Positions 1-7,202 are shown, numbered from the stretch's first letter. The stretch: 7,236 bases of DNA from Anaeromyxobacter_A sp035538735 (GCA_035538735.1 DATLJU010000245.1:1-7236), one strand, 5' to 3'. The notes: generated by a model from the letters alone, not told the origin. Numbers and translations: made by a program.

Positions 1-1
1 C

Positions 2-1234
2 GTCGACCGCCTGCTCCGCGCGCACCGCGATCTCGCGAGCGACGCGCGCGCGGCGGTGAAGGAGGCGATCTACGGGGTGGCGGTGTGGCGGAGGAGACTG
101 GCGTGGCACGCGGGGATCGCGACGGCGCCCGCCCCTCTCCCCAGCCCTCCCCCCGCCAGCGGGGGGAGGGAGACGACACGCGAGTCATCAACCCTCTCCC
201 CCACCGGGGGAGAGGGCTGGGAGAGGGGGCCGCACCGCCTGCTCCTCGCGGCCCTCCTCCGCGATCTCGGCGGCGTCCGCGACGCGGAACCGCTCCTCGG
301 CCTCGCGCCCGGCTCGCTCCCACCGCCGCGGCCGCCGCCGGACGACCCGGCCCTCCGGCTCTCGTTCCCGGACTGGCTGTGGACGACGATGGAGCGCGAG
401 CTGGGCCCGGAGGCGCCGCGGCTCGCCGACGCCCTCAACCTGCCGGGCCCGGTCTGCCTGCGCCCGAACCTGCTCCGCACGACGGCGGCAGCGCTCGCGG
501 CGCGCCTCGCGGGCGAGGGCGTCCGCACCTCCGCCGGCCGCCTCGTCCCGTCGGCGCTCCTCGTCACCTCGCCGCGTCCCAACGTGTACGGGCTCGCCGC
601 CTGGCGCGAGGGGCTCCTGGAGGTTCAGGACGAGGCGAGCCAGCTCGCGGGTGCCCTCGTCGACGCACGCCCCGGGGAGTCGCTCCTCGACCTCTGCGCC
701 GGCGCCGGGGGCAAGACGCTCCTGCTCGCCGCCGCCGTCGGGCCGGGCGGCTCCGTCTGCGCCTGCGACGTCGACGCCGAGCGGCTGCGCCGGCTCGACG
801 CCCGGGCGCGGCGCGCCGGGGCCGCGCACCTGGTGCGGGTCTGCGGTGGTGCGCCACCGCCGGACGCCAGCTTCGACGCGGCGCTCGTCGACGCGCCCTG
901 CTCCGAGCTGGGCGCGCTCCGGCGGGGGCCCGACCTGCGCTTCCGGATCGACCCCGCCACGCTCGCGCCGCTCCCGTTCCTCCAGCGCGAGCTGCTCGCC
1001 CGCGCCGCCGCCCGGGTCCGGCCGGGCGGCCGCCTCGTCTATGCGACTTGCACCTTCCGTCGCGAGGAGGACGAGGAGGTGGCGGAGGCGTTCGAGGGCA
1101 GCCACCCGGGCTTCACGCGCGAGGTGTGGACGCGGACCTGGCCGCACCGCGACGGCGCCGACGCCTTCTTCGTCGCGCGCTGGCGGCGCCTGAGCTCCCC
1201 CACCGGCCGGCATGACACGGCGCGCGAAGCGTGA
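2..1234 (+). CDS. RsmB/NOP-family 16S rRNA cytosine-C5 methyltransferase, 5'-truncated by window edge
   Basis: SAM-dependent RNA m5C methyltransferase of the RsmB/NOP (Sun) family, expected to methylate 16S rRNA in the cytoplasm. Numbering below starts at the GTG at position 56. Motif I is DLCAGAGGKT (212-221). Motif IV is DAPCS with Cys282, and motif VI is ATCTF with Cys332; in this family the motif VI cysteine attacks the base and the motif IV cysteine helps release product. Also family-typical are LEVQDEASQLA before motif I and a C-terminal HRDGADAFFVARW. The frame stays open upstream to position 2, and those codons (VDRLLRAHRDLASDARAAVK) look like the first helix of the NusB-like RNA-binding domain, so the true start is probably left of the window and the GTG is internal. 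The NusB-like domain is much shorter than in E. coli RsmB and is interrupted in frame by a palindromic repeat at residues 26-59. The stop lies 50 bp before the preferred start of the next gene. RsmB itself versus a paralogue cannot be settled here, so no symbol is given. Confidence 0.88.
   Translation, partial: VDRLLRAHRDLASDARAAVKEAIYGVAVWRRRLAWHAGIATAPAPLPSPPPASGGRETTRESSTLSPTGGEGWERGPHRLLLAALLRDLGGVRDAEPLLGLAPGSLPPPRPPPDDPALRLSFPDWLWTTMERELGPEAPRLADALNLPGPVCLRPNLLRTTAAALAARLAGEGVRTSAGRLVPSALLVTSPRPNVYGLAAWREGLLEVQDEASQLAGALVDARPGESLLDLCAGAGGKTLLLAAAVGPGGSVCACDVDAERLRRLDARARRAGAAHLVRVCGGAPPPDASFDAALVDAPCSELGALRRGPDLRFRIDPATLAPLPFLQRELLARAAARVRPGGRLVYATCTFRREEDEEVAEAFEGSHPGFTREVWTRTWPHRDGADAFFVARWRRLSSPTGRHDTAREA
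131..230. repeat. Double-hairpin palindromic repeat (REP/BIME-like) inside the methyltransferase reading frame
   Basis: Two stem-loops lie side by side. The first has perfect 10-base arms at 145-154 and 161-170 around a 6-base loop. The second has perfect 11-base arms at 192-202 and 206-216 around the 3-base loop ACC. The outer ends, 131-149 and 212-230, are inverted copies of each other apart from a one-base slip in a C-run, so the element is two related half-units in opposite orientation. The right half, read on the minus strand, matches the repeat at 7124-7163 almost base for base. It is translated in the gene's frame as a Pro/Ser/Gly-rich segment (residues 26-59 counted from position 56) with no stop. 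Short palindromes of this C-run/G-run type are common interspersed repeats in high-GC proteobacteria and give recognisable spurious peptides such as SPTGGEGW. Confidence 0.9.
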
Positions 1235-1271
1235 TTTCTTCGTGCTTCCGGCGCCAAGCGCCGCCACGATC

Positions 1272-1287
1272 GAGGCACCGCACCATG
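1272..1287 (+). promoter_or_regulatory. Ribosome binding site favouring the ATG at 1285
   Basis: GAGG at 1272-1275 sits nine bases before ATG at 1285. A rival GTG at 1231 overlaps the stop of the methyltransferase gene (GTGA) and would add 18 residues, Arg-rich and unlike a folded N-terminus, with no clear Shine-Dalgarno before it. The ATG is therefore preferred, but the four-base GTGA overlap is a common coupling arrangement and keeps the alternative alive. No convincing -10/-35 promoter is visible in 1235-1284. Confidence 0.45.
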
Positions 1288-4200
1288 GCTCACGAGCAGG
1301 TCCCCACGCTGGCGAGGCTGGCCTCGCACTGGTCCCGCCCGGGCCCGGTGGCGCCGGAGCTGCTCGCCGAGACCCACGACGCGCTCTCCACGGGCCAACC
1401 GGGCGAGCTGGCCCAGGTGTCGGCCCTGGTCGAGACGCTGCTCGGCCGCGTCCACGCCCCCGAGTCCAGGCAGCCGGCACGGCGCGCGCTCTTCACGCTG
1501 CTCGACGCGGCCCGCCGCCGCTTCTTCACCCAGGCGCTCCCGCCGGAGCTCGTCGCGGACTGGACGCGGCTCCTCGTGACCGTGATCGATCGCGCCGACC
1601 ACACGCTCGGAGAGGTGCTCCGCTCGCGCGAGGAGACGGATCCGCGCACGATCGCGATGCGCGTCCTGGGCGCCGACGCGACCGAGCTGACGGTGGCGGA
1701 CGTGGCGCGCCGCACCCGCTCCATCGCGCGCGGCATCCTCTCGCTCTTGCGCGACGAGCCGGAGGGGAAGGTCGCGATCCTCTCGGAGAACTCGCTCGAA
1801 ACCGCGCTGTGCGACCTGGCGTGCCTGACGAACGGCATCGTCGACTTCCCGCTCCCCGCCAACGCGGTCGCCGAGCACGTCGTCTACATGCTGCGCCACT
1901 CCGGCGCGCGCGTGCTCATCACCTCCGACGAGGAGCAGCTCGCGAAGGTCCTCCCGGCGCTGGGGAGCCTCCCCGACCTGCGCGAGGTGGTGGTCGTCTC
2001 GCGGGGCTGCGCCGACCGGCACGGGCTCCTCTCGCTGGAGCAGATGGTCGGCCAGGGCGGCGGGGCCTTCGACGACGTGGTGCGCGTCACCCGGGCCGCG
2101 GAGGTGCGCAGCCGGGATCTCGCCACCGTGATGTACACCTCGGGGACCACCGGCCGGCCGAAGGGCATCGCCTTCTCGCAGCTCAACCTCGTCTCGAAGC
2201 GGCTCTGCCGAGGCTTCGCGCTGCCGCAGGTGGGCGAGGGCGACGTCTTCCTGTGCTACCTGCCGCTCTATCACACGTTCGGCCGCTTCCTCGAGCTGTG
2301 CGCCTCGCTGTGGTGGGGCGCGACCTACGTCTTCGCCCGCTCCACCTCGCACGCGTCGCTGCTCGAGGACTTCAAGGCGGTCCGCCCCACGCTCTACATC
2401 AGCGTGCCGAAGAAGTGGATCGAGCTGCACGAGACGGCGGTGCAGGAGGCGGCCTCGGACGATCCGGAGGAGACGGCCGCGCACCTGAAGGGGCTCACCG
2501 GCGGCCGGCTCCGCTATGGCCTCTCCGCCGCCGGGTACCTCGACCCGACGGTGTTCAAGGCGTTCCACCGGGCGGGCATCGAGCTCTGCTCGGGTTACGG
2601 CATGACCGAGGCGACGGGCGGCATCACGATGACGCCGCCCGGCGAGTACTACGAACAGTCGATCGGGAGGGCGCTCCCCGGGATCGAGTGCCGGCGGGCC
2701 GACGACGGCGAGCTGCTCATCCGCGGCGCGTACGTGAGCGAGGGGTACTGGGGGCCGGGCGGGGTCGACCGCAGCCTCGACGCGCAGGGCTGGTTCGGGA
2801 CGGGCGACCTCGTCTCCGAGGACGCGCTCGGCCACTTCCGCATCGTCGGGCGCAAGAAGGAGATCTACAAGAACCGCGCGGGGCAGACGATCGCGCCGCA
2901 GCGGATCGAGAACCTGTTCCGCGACTTCGACGCGGTGGCGCAGGCGTTCCTGGTCGGGGATCACCGCGAGTACAACACGCTCCTCATCTGGCCGAACTTC
3001 GCCACGCAGCCAGCGCTGCGCGACCTCTCCCCGGCCGACCTCAACGAGCTACTCAGCTCGCTCGTCGCCTCGGCCAACCGGTTCCTCGCTCCGTTCGAGC
3101 GGGTGGTGGCGTTCCAGGTGCTGCCGCGCGCGCTCGACGAGGCGCACGGCGAGCTCACGCACAAGCTCACGTTCAAGCGCGAGCTGGTCGAGCAGAACTG
3201 GTCCGAGCTCATCGAGCGGATGTACGTCCAGAAGCACCTCGCGCTCACCGTGGACGGGATGTTCCTGCGCATCCCGAACTGGGTGCTGCGCGAGATGGGC
3301 GTCCTCCAGCACGAGGCGCGGTACGAGAGCGGCCGGCTCCACGCCGGCGCGCGCTCGATGCGGGTCGGCACCGACCCCGCCGCGCCCGGGGCGATGCGGC
3401 TCGGGGATCTCGCCTACGCCGTCGCCGCGTCGGTGCTCGATCTGGGCGCGCTCCTGGCGCGGCCGGCGCTGTGGCTCGGCAACGACGAGCTGGTCCAGTT
3501 CATCGGCGACGAGGCGTTCCACTCGCTCGTCGCACGCCGTCGCCGCGCCGCGAGCGAGCTCCGGCTCGACGCGCGCGTCTGGCCGGCGCCCTCCCCCTCG
3601 CGCGTCTCCCGCCTCGTCGACGCGATCGAGGTGGAGCGCACCACCTTCCACAGCATCCACGCCGCGGGCGAGCTGCTCCGCGCCGAGCGCCCGGAGGCGC
3701 GCCGCGCGGTGGCGCACCTCCAGTCGGGCGTGAGCTCGGGCCGCAGCGAGCACGCCACGGTCTGCCGCGCCCTGCTGCGCCGCGCGGCCGACTCGCCGGA
3801 CGAGGAGATCCGGCGCCGCGCCTTCCGGGCGCTCCTGCCGGAAGAGGACGCCGACGAGACGCTCGCCACGCTGCGCCTCTTCCTGGACCGGCTAGGGGCG
3901 ATGGCGCTCCGGGACGAGGACCTCGCGATCCTCGGCGAGCGCGGCCTCTCCGATGCGCAGGTCGAGGTGCTGCTCGCCTCGCTCTCCGCCGATGCGGCGC
4001 TCGACGCCGTGCGCGACCCGTCGGAGAGGCGGCTGCTCGTCGGCACGATGCGGCTGCTCGTGGCGCACGCCAACACCCATCCGCGGTGGTACGCCGCGGT
4101 CCGCGTCCCCCTGGCGCGGCTCTCGCTGCACGACGACGAGGAGCTGCAGGCGCGCGCCAGCGAGGAGCTGGACCGGCTGCGCCGCGGCTTCTCCAACTGG

Positions 4201-5964
4201 ATTGGCCCGAACCTCCGGCTGGCCATCGACCCCGAGACGGGCAGCGAGTACGGCTGGAAGGACGTCATCGGGTTCGAGCACGGCATCGCCGAGCGCGCGA
4301 GAGAGCTGCTCCTGCGCGCCATCATCGACACCACCCTCGTGCGCGCCTCCTGCTTCCTCTTCGGGCGCGGCGCGCTCCTCTCGCTGGCCGACATCCCACC
4401 CGGCGGCGCCACGGTGAGCTACCTCGGCACCGGCCACGGCAAGGCGGTCTTCCGCCTCTCCATCCACACCCGAGCCCGAGAGACCTTCGACACCGCCATC
4501 AACCTCGTGTCCGCCATGCACCCGGCCGAGCTGAGGGAGGAGATCTCGTGGCTGCTCGCCGCCGGCGCGCCGCCCCCGCTGGTCGAGGCGTTCGGCGGCT
4601 ACTACCCGGAGTACGGCATCTTCACCGAGGAGTACATCCCGGGCGACCACGTGGCGCGGCAGGTGGAGCGCCTCGAGCGCCACGGCGAGACGAAGCGGCT
4701 CAAGGCGCTCTGGCCCTACCTCGCCTGGTCGGCGCTCTCGGCCCACATCGCGTTCTGGGACCGTACCGGCCGCAAGCTGGCCATGCGCGAGCCGTCGCCC
4801 GAGGCGTTCATCGTCCCCTCGCACGACTACCACTCCGGCACGCGGCTCGTGTCCATCTCGGACCGCTCGCCCTGCGGCTCGTTCGACGAGCTGCTCGACC
4901 GGTTCCAGGACTTCTTCCTGAACCGCGTGGAGGCCCCTCGCCCCGACCTGCAGGGCGAAGTGAGCGAGACGATGCTGTTCTCGGCCGCGGTGGAGGCGCT
5001 CGGGCTCACGCGCGCCCGCGCGCTGCTCGAGGTCGCGGCACGCGTCGACCGGCGCGGCGCCGCCATCACCGCCTTCCTGGAGACGATCCGCGAAGGCGGC
5101 TACACCCCCCTTCGCATCCACTTCGCGGCGAGGCGGTACGCGCGCTGGCTCACGGCGAACCCGGCCGCCACCGTCGAGGCGAAGGGCAAGATGCTCGGCG
5201 AGCTGTGGGGGACCTACCGCCTCTCCGAGCTGGAGGCGACCTGGCCCGACACGCGCGTCCGCTTCTTCCGCCAGACCGTCTTCGCCGGCGCGCGCGCCGA
5301 GCTGGGTGCCGCGCTCGACCGGCTCATGCAGCGCGCCCGCGCCGTCACCATGCTCGGCCTCGATCTCGAGGAGCAGGTGGCCGCCCACCGCGCCGCGCTC
5401 CGCACCACCGCCGAGGAGGACTACTTCCTCGCGCGCATGACGTACCGTTACCTCGCGCCCACCGACGACGCGCAGCTCATCTCGCTCCCGGCGGGGGACA
5501 AGCAGGTGACCGAGGTGGTCATGGGCCTGCGCGACGAGCAGGGGAACCGGTTCTGGGTGCGCGCGCCGGCCACGCCGCGCGAGGTGGCGCGCCTGCTGCA
5601 CCTGTTCCACGAGGCGAACCTGCAGGTCACGTTCACCGCGGAGCACGAGTTCCTCATCGCGCTCGACGCCAACGACACGGTCATGGGCGGGGTCTTCTTC
5701 CGGTGGGTCGCGCCCGGCCGCGCCTTCATGGAAAAGCTGGTGATGGCCCGCAAGCACCGCGGCCTCGGCGTCGCCGACGGGCTGATGCGCGAGTTCTTCC
5801 GCCGGCTGCGCGCCCAGGGCGGGACGGCCGTCGAGACCGGCTACTACCAGCCGGAGTACCTGAGCCGCTTCAGATTCCGGACCGACCCCACCTCGGGCGG
5901 CCTCGTCTCGGAGCTCGCCACCGAACCCGCCGCGCCGGCCGCCGCCGCGCCGGCCTCGAGATGA
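1285..5964 (+). CDS. Multidomain protein: ANL (acyl-CoA synthetase-like) adenylation module, helical middle, C-terminal GNAT acyltransferase
   Basis: A cytoplasmic protein of 1559 residues with no signal peptide or membrane span seen. Residues 1-100 are helical and unassigned. Residues ~105-640 form an ANL acyl-adenylating module: P-loop VMYTSGTTGRPKG (282-294), LPLYHTFGR (326-334), SGYGMTEATGG (436-446), GWFGTGDLV (502-510), and the hinge and following loop FRIVGRKKEIYKNRAGQTIA (518-537). This resembles long-chain acyl-CoA synthetases. The A10 region reads GELTHKLTFKR (622-632), where the usual catalytic lysine position appears to be Thr629. Residues ~650-975 are helix-rich with HEAT-like stretches (803-852, 948-970). 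Residues ~990-1215 are an unassigned domain with a glycine-rich YLGTGHGKAVF (1046-1056) and FTEEYIPGDHV (1113-1123). Residues ~1425-1535 are a GNAT domain with the acetyl-CoA loop RKHRGLGVADGLM. The protein ends in an Ala/Pro tail. It likely activates a carboxylic acid with ATP and transfers an acyl group to an amine; the substrate is unknown. The stop overlaps the next gene's start. Confidence 0.85.
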   Translation: MAHEQVPTLARLASHWSRPGPVAPELLAETHDALSTGQPGELAQVSALVETLLGRVHAPESRQPARRALFTLLDAARRRFFTQALPPELVADWTRLLVTVIDRADHTLGEVLRSREETDPRTIAMRVLGADATELTVADVARRTRSIARGILSLLRDEPEGKVAILSENSLETALCDLACLTNGIVDFPLPANAVAEHVVYMLRHSGARVLITSDEEQLAKVLPALGSLPDLREVVVVSRGCADRHGLLSLEQMVGQGGGAFDDVVRVTRAAEVRSRDLATVMYTSGTTGRPKGIAFSQLNLVSKRLCRGFALPQVGEGDVFLCYLPLYHTFGRFLELCASLWWGATYVFARSTSHASLLEDFKAVRPTLYISVPKKWIELHETAVQEAASDDPEETAAHLKGLTGGRLRYGLSAAGYLDPTVFKAFHRAGIELCSGYGMTEATGGITMTPPGEYYEQSIGRALPGIECRRADDGELLIRGAYVSEGYWGPGGVDRSLDAQGWFGTGDLVSEDALGHFRIVGRKKEIYKNRAGQTIAPQRIENLFRDFDAVAQAFLVGDHREYNTLLIWPNFATQPALRDLSPADLNELLSSLVASANRFLAPFERVVAFQVLPRALDEAHGELTHKLTFKRELVEQNWSELIERMYVQKHLALTVDGMFLRIPNWVLREMGVLQHEARYESGRLHAGARSMRVGTDPAAPGAMRLGDLAYAVAASVLDLGALLARPALWLGNDELVQFIGDEAFHSLVARRRRAASELRLDARVWPAPSPSRVSRLVDAIEVERTTFHSIHAAGELLRAERPEARRAVAHLQSGVSSGRSEHATVCRALLRRAADSPDEEIRRRAFRALLPEEDADETLATLRLFLDRLGAMALRDEDLAILGERGLSDAQVEVLLASLSADAALDAVRDPSERRLLVGTMRLLVAHANTHPRWYAAVRVPLARLSLHDDEELQARASEELDRLRRGFSNWIGPNLRLAIDPETGSEYGWKDVIGFEHGIAERARELLLRAIIDTTLVRASCFLFGRGALLSLADIPPGGATVSYLGTGHGKAVFRLSIHTRARETFDTAINLVSAMHPAELREEISWLLAAGAPPPLVEAFGGYYPEYGIFTEEYIPGDHVARQVERLERHGETKRLKALWPYLAWSALSAHIAFWDRTGRKLAMREPSPEAFIVPSHDYHSGTRLVSISDRSPCGSFDELLDRFQDFFLNRVEAPRPDLQGEVSETMLFSAAVEALGLTRARALLEVAARVDRRGAAITAFLETIREGGYTPLRIHFAARRYARWLTANPAATVEAKGKMLGELWGTYRLSELEATWPDTRVRFFRQTVFAGARAELGAALDRLMQRARAVTMLGLDLEEQVAAHRAALRTTAEEDYFLARMTYRYLAPTDDAQLISLPAGDKQVTEVVMGLRDEQGNRFWVRAPATPREVARLLHLFHEANLQVTFTAEHEFLIALDANDTVMGGVFFRWVAPGRAFMEKLVMARKHRGLGVADGLMREFFRRLRAQGGTAVETGYYQPEYLSRFRFRTDPTSGGLVSELATEPAAPAAAAPASR

Positions 5965-7097
5965 CCATGTCGAACGCGAACTGGAGGATCATCGACTCGA
6001 CGCTGCGCGAAGGCGAGCAGTTCGCCAAGGCCGCCTTCCGCACCCAGGACAAGCTCGAGATCGCGCGCGCCCTCGACAGCTTCGGCGTCGACTACATCGA
6101 GCTCACCTCGCCGGCCGCGTCGCCACAGTCCCAGCGCGATCTGGCCCAGGTGGTGAAGCTCGGGCTGGGCGCCCGCGTCATCACGCACTCCCGGTGCGTG
6201 GTCGACGACGTGAAGGCCGCCATCGACACGGGCGTACGGGGGATCGGCCTGCTCTTCGCGACGAGCCGCATCCTCCGCGAGTCGTCGCACGGCAAGACCA
6301 TCCAGCAGATCATCGACGCCATGGCGCCCCCCGTCGAGCTCGCGCTCGGCGCGGGGATCGAGGTGCGCTTCAGCGCGGAGGACAGCTTCCGCACCGAGGA
6401 GGCGGACCTGCTCACCGTCTACCGCGCCGCGGCCCGGCTCGGTGTGCACCGCGTCGGGCTCGCCGACACGGTCGGGATCGCCACCCCGCGCCAGGTGTTC
6501 ACGGCGGTCCGCGAGGTGCGCCGCGCCGTGCCGTGCGACATCGGGTTCCACGGCCACAACGACACCGGCTGCGCCGTCGCCAACGCCCACGAGGCGGTGT
6601 CCGCCGGCGCGACGCACGTCGACGTCTCCGTGCTCGGCATCGGCGAGCGCATCGGCATCACGCCGCTCGGAGGCTTCATCGCCCGGATGTACTCGCTCGA
6701 CCCGCAGGGCGTGGCGAAGCGCTACCGCCTCGGGCAGCTCCGCGAACTGGAGCGGCTGGTGGCGCGGGCAGCCGGGGTGGAGATCCCGTTCAACAACTAC
6801 CTCACCGGCGAGACCGCTTACTCACACAAGGCGGGCATGCACCTCAAGGCGATGACGCTCAACCCCGGCTCGTACGAGGTCATCCCCCCGGAGGCGTTCG
6901 GGCTGACCCGGCGCCTCATCGTCGGGAGCCGACTCACCGGCAAGCACGCCATCGGCTACCGCGCCCGCGAGATCGGCATCACCTTCGGAGAGGGCGAGCT
7001 CAAGGCCATCACCCAGCGCATCAAGGAGATGGCCGATCGGGGCAATCTGTCGGAGGAGCAGATCGACGAGGTCCTGCGCGAGTGGGTGACCGCGTGA
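5961..7097 (+). CDS. Homocitrate synthase (Lys20/Thermus type)
   Basis: Condenses acetyl-CoA with 2-oxoglutarate to (R)-homocitrate, the first step of the alpha-aminoadipate lysine route; homocitrate is also a ligand of the nitrogenase cofactor. The 378 residues cover the full family length, with a TIM-barrel catalytic domain followed by the small lid and C-terminal helices. Visible family marks are DSTLREGEQF (12-21, with catalytic Arg16 and Glu17), YIELTSPAASPQS (45-57), THSRC (75-79), EVRFSAEDSFR (134-144), the metal-binding HxH in FHGHND (196-201), LGIGERIGITPLGG, and TGETAYSHKAGMH (282-294) with the conserved active-site His289. DSTLREGEQF and TGETAYSHKAGMHLKAM point to the Lys20/Thermus group rather than NifV or isopropylmalate synthase; the resemblance to the Thermus enzyme as I remember it is close along the whole length. 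The start ATG overlaps the previous stop (ATGA), indicating translational coupling. A second in-frame ATG at 5967 has GAG six bases upstream and would remove only two residues. No other lysine or nif gene is in view. Confidence 0.92.
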   Translation: MTMSNANWRIIDSTLREGEQFAKAAFRTQDKLEIARALDSFGVDYIELTSPAASPQSQRDLAQVVKLGLGARVITHSRCVVDDVKAAIDTGVRGIGLLFATSRILRESSHGKTIQQIIDAMAPPVELALGAGIEVRFSAEDSFRTEEADLLTVYRAAARLGVHRVGLADTVGIATPRQVFTAVREVRRAVPCDIGFHGHNDTGCAVANAHEAVSAGATHVDVSVLGIGERIGITPLGGFIARMYSLDPQGVAKRYRLGQLRELERLVARAAGVEIPFNNYLTGETAYSHKAGMHLKAMTLNPGSYEVIPPEAFGLTRRLIVGSRLTGKHAIGYRAREIGITFGEGELKAITQRIKEMADRGNLSEEQIDEVLREWVTA

Positions 7098-7123
7098 AGA
7101 GTGACGCGCGCGTCGCCCGCGAT

Positions 7124-7163
7124 GCCCCCTCTCCCTGCCCTCTCCCCCGGTGGGGGAGAGGGC
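7124..7163. repeat. Single-hairpin copy of the palindromic repeat, between converging genes
   Basis: Perfect 12-base arms at 7137-7148 and 7152-7163 enclose the loop GGT, preceded by GCCCCCTCTCCC at 7124-7135. This is the same unit as the right half of the repeat at 131-230 in opposite orientation (loops ACC and GGT are complementary); over the shared ~40 bases I see one substitution, at position 7136. It begins 26 bases after the homocitrate synthase stop. The strong GC hairpin could help terminate transcription or protect the 3' end of the mRNA, but no T-run follows on either strand, so it is not a standard intrinsic terminator. A weak TCAC/GTGA stem with loop CAAAA follows at 7167-7179. 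Confidence 0.9.
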
Positions 7164-7202
7164 TCGTCACCAAAAGTGATGGGGAGCGGTGCTGTGCCAG
7201 GG

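Noticed and set aside
131..230. CRISPR-like or intrinsic terminator reading of the two hairpins
   Set aside because: There are no evenly spaced repeats with unique spacers, no T-run, and the element lies within an open coding frame; it is a dispersed palindrome.
85..1215. Overlapping plus-strand frame with a PSPQPSPRQRGEG peptide
   Set aside because: The peptide is the translation of the palindromic repeat in another frame and the remainder is Arg/Pro/Ala-rich, so it is not a gene.
131..1234. Methyltransferase gene as a pseudogene broken by the repeat
   Set aside because: The frame is open through the repeat and both catalytic cysteines and the SAM motif are intact, so it is treated as a coding gene.
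188..1480. Minus-strand open frames over the methyltransferase gene
   Set aside because: Low-complexity translation without motifs; the plus strand carries methyltransferase motifs I, IV and VI.
1039..2964. 641-residue minus-strand open frame opposite the ANL coding region
   Set aside because: Arg/Glu/Ala/Val-rich shadow composition, no family motifs, and lies antisense to strongly motif-supported coding sequence.
3892..5757. 621-residue minus-strand open frame
   Set aside because: Same shadow composition, antisense to the helical, middle and GNAT regions; no domain seen.
1212..5960. Plus-strand open frame running in from 1212 ahead of the homocitrate synthase, as if the enzyme had a ~1580-residue N-terminal extension
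   Set aside because: That stretch is Arg/Ala/Gly/Pro-rich with no recognisable domain and overlaps the clear ANL-GNAT gene in another frame. It is a GC-driven shadow; only the part from 5961 is a gene.
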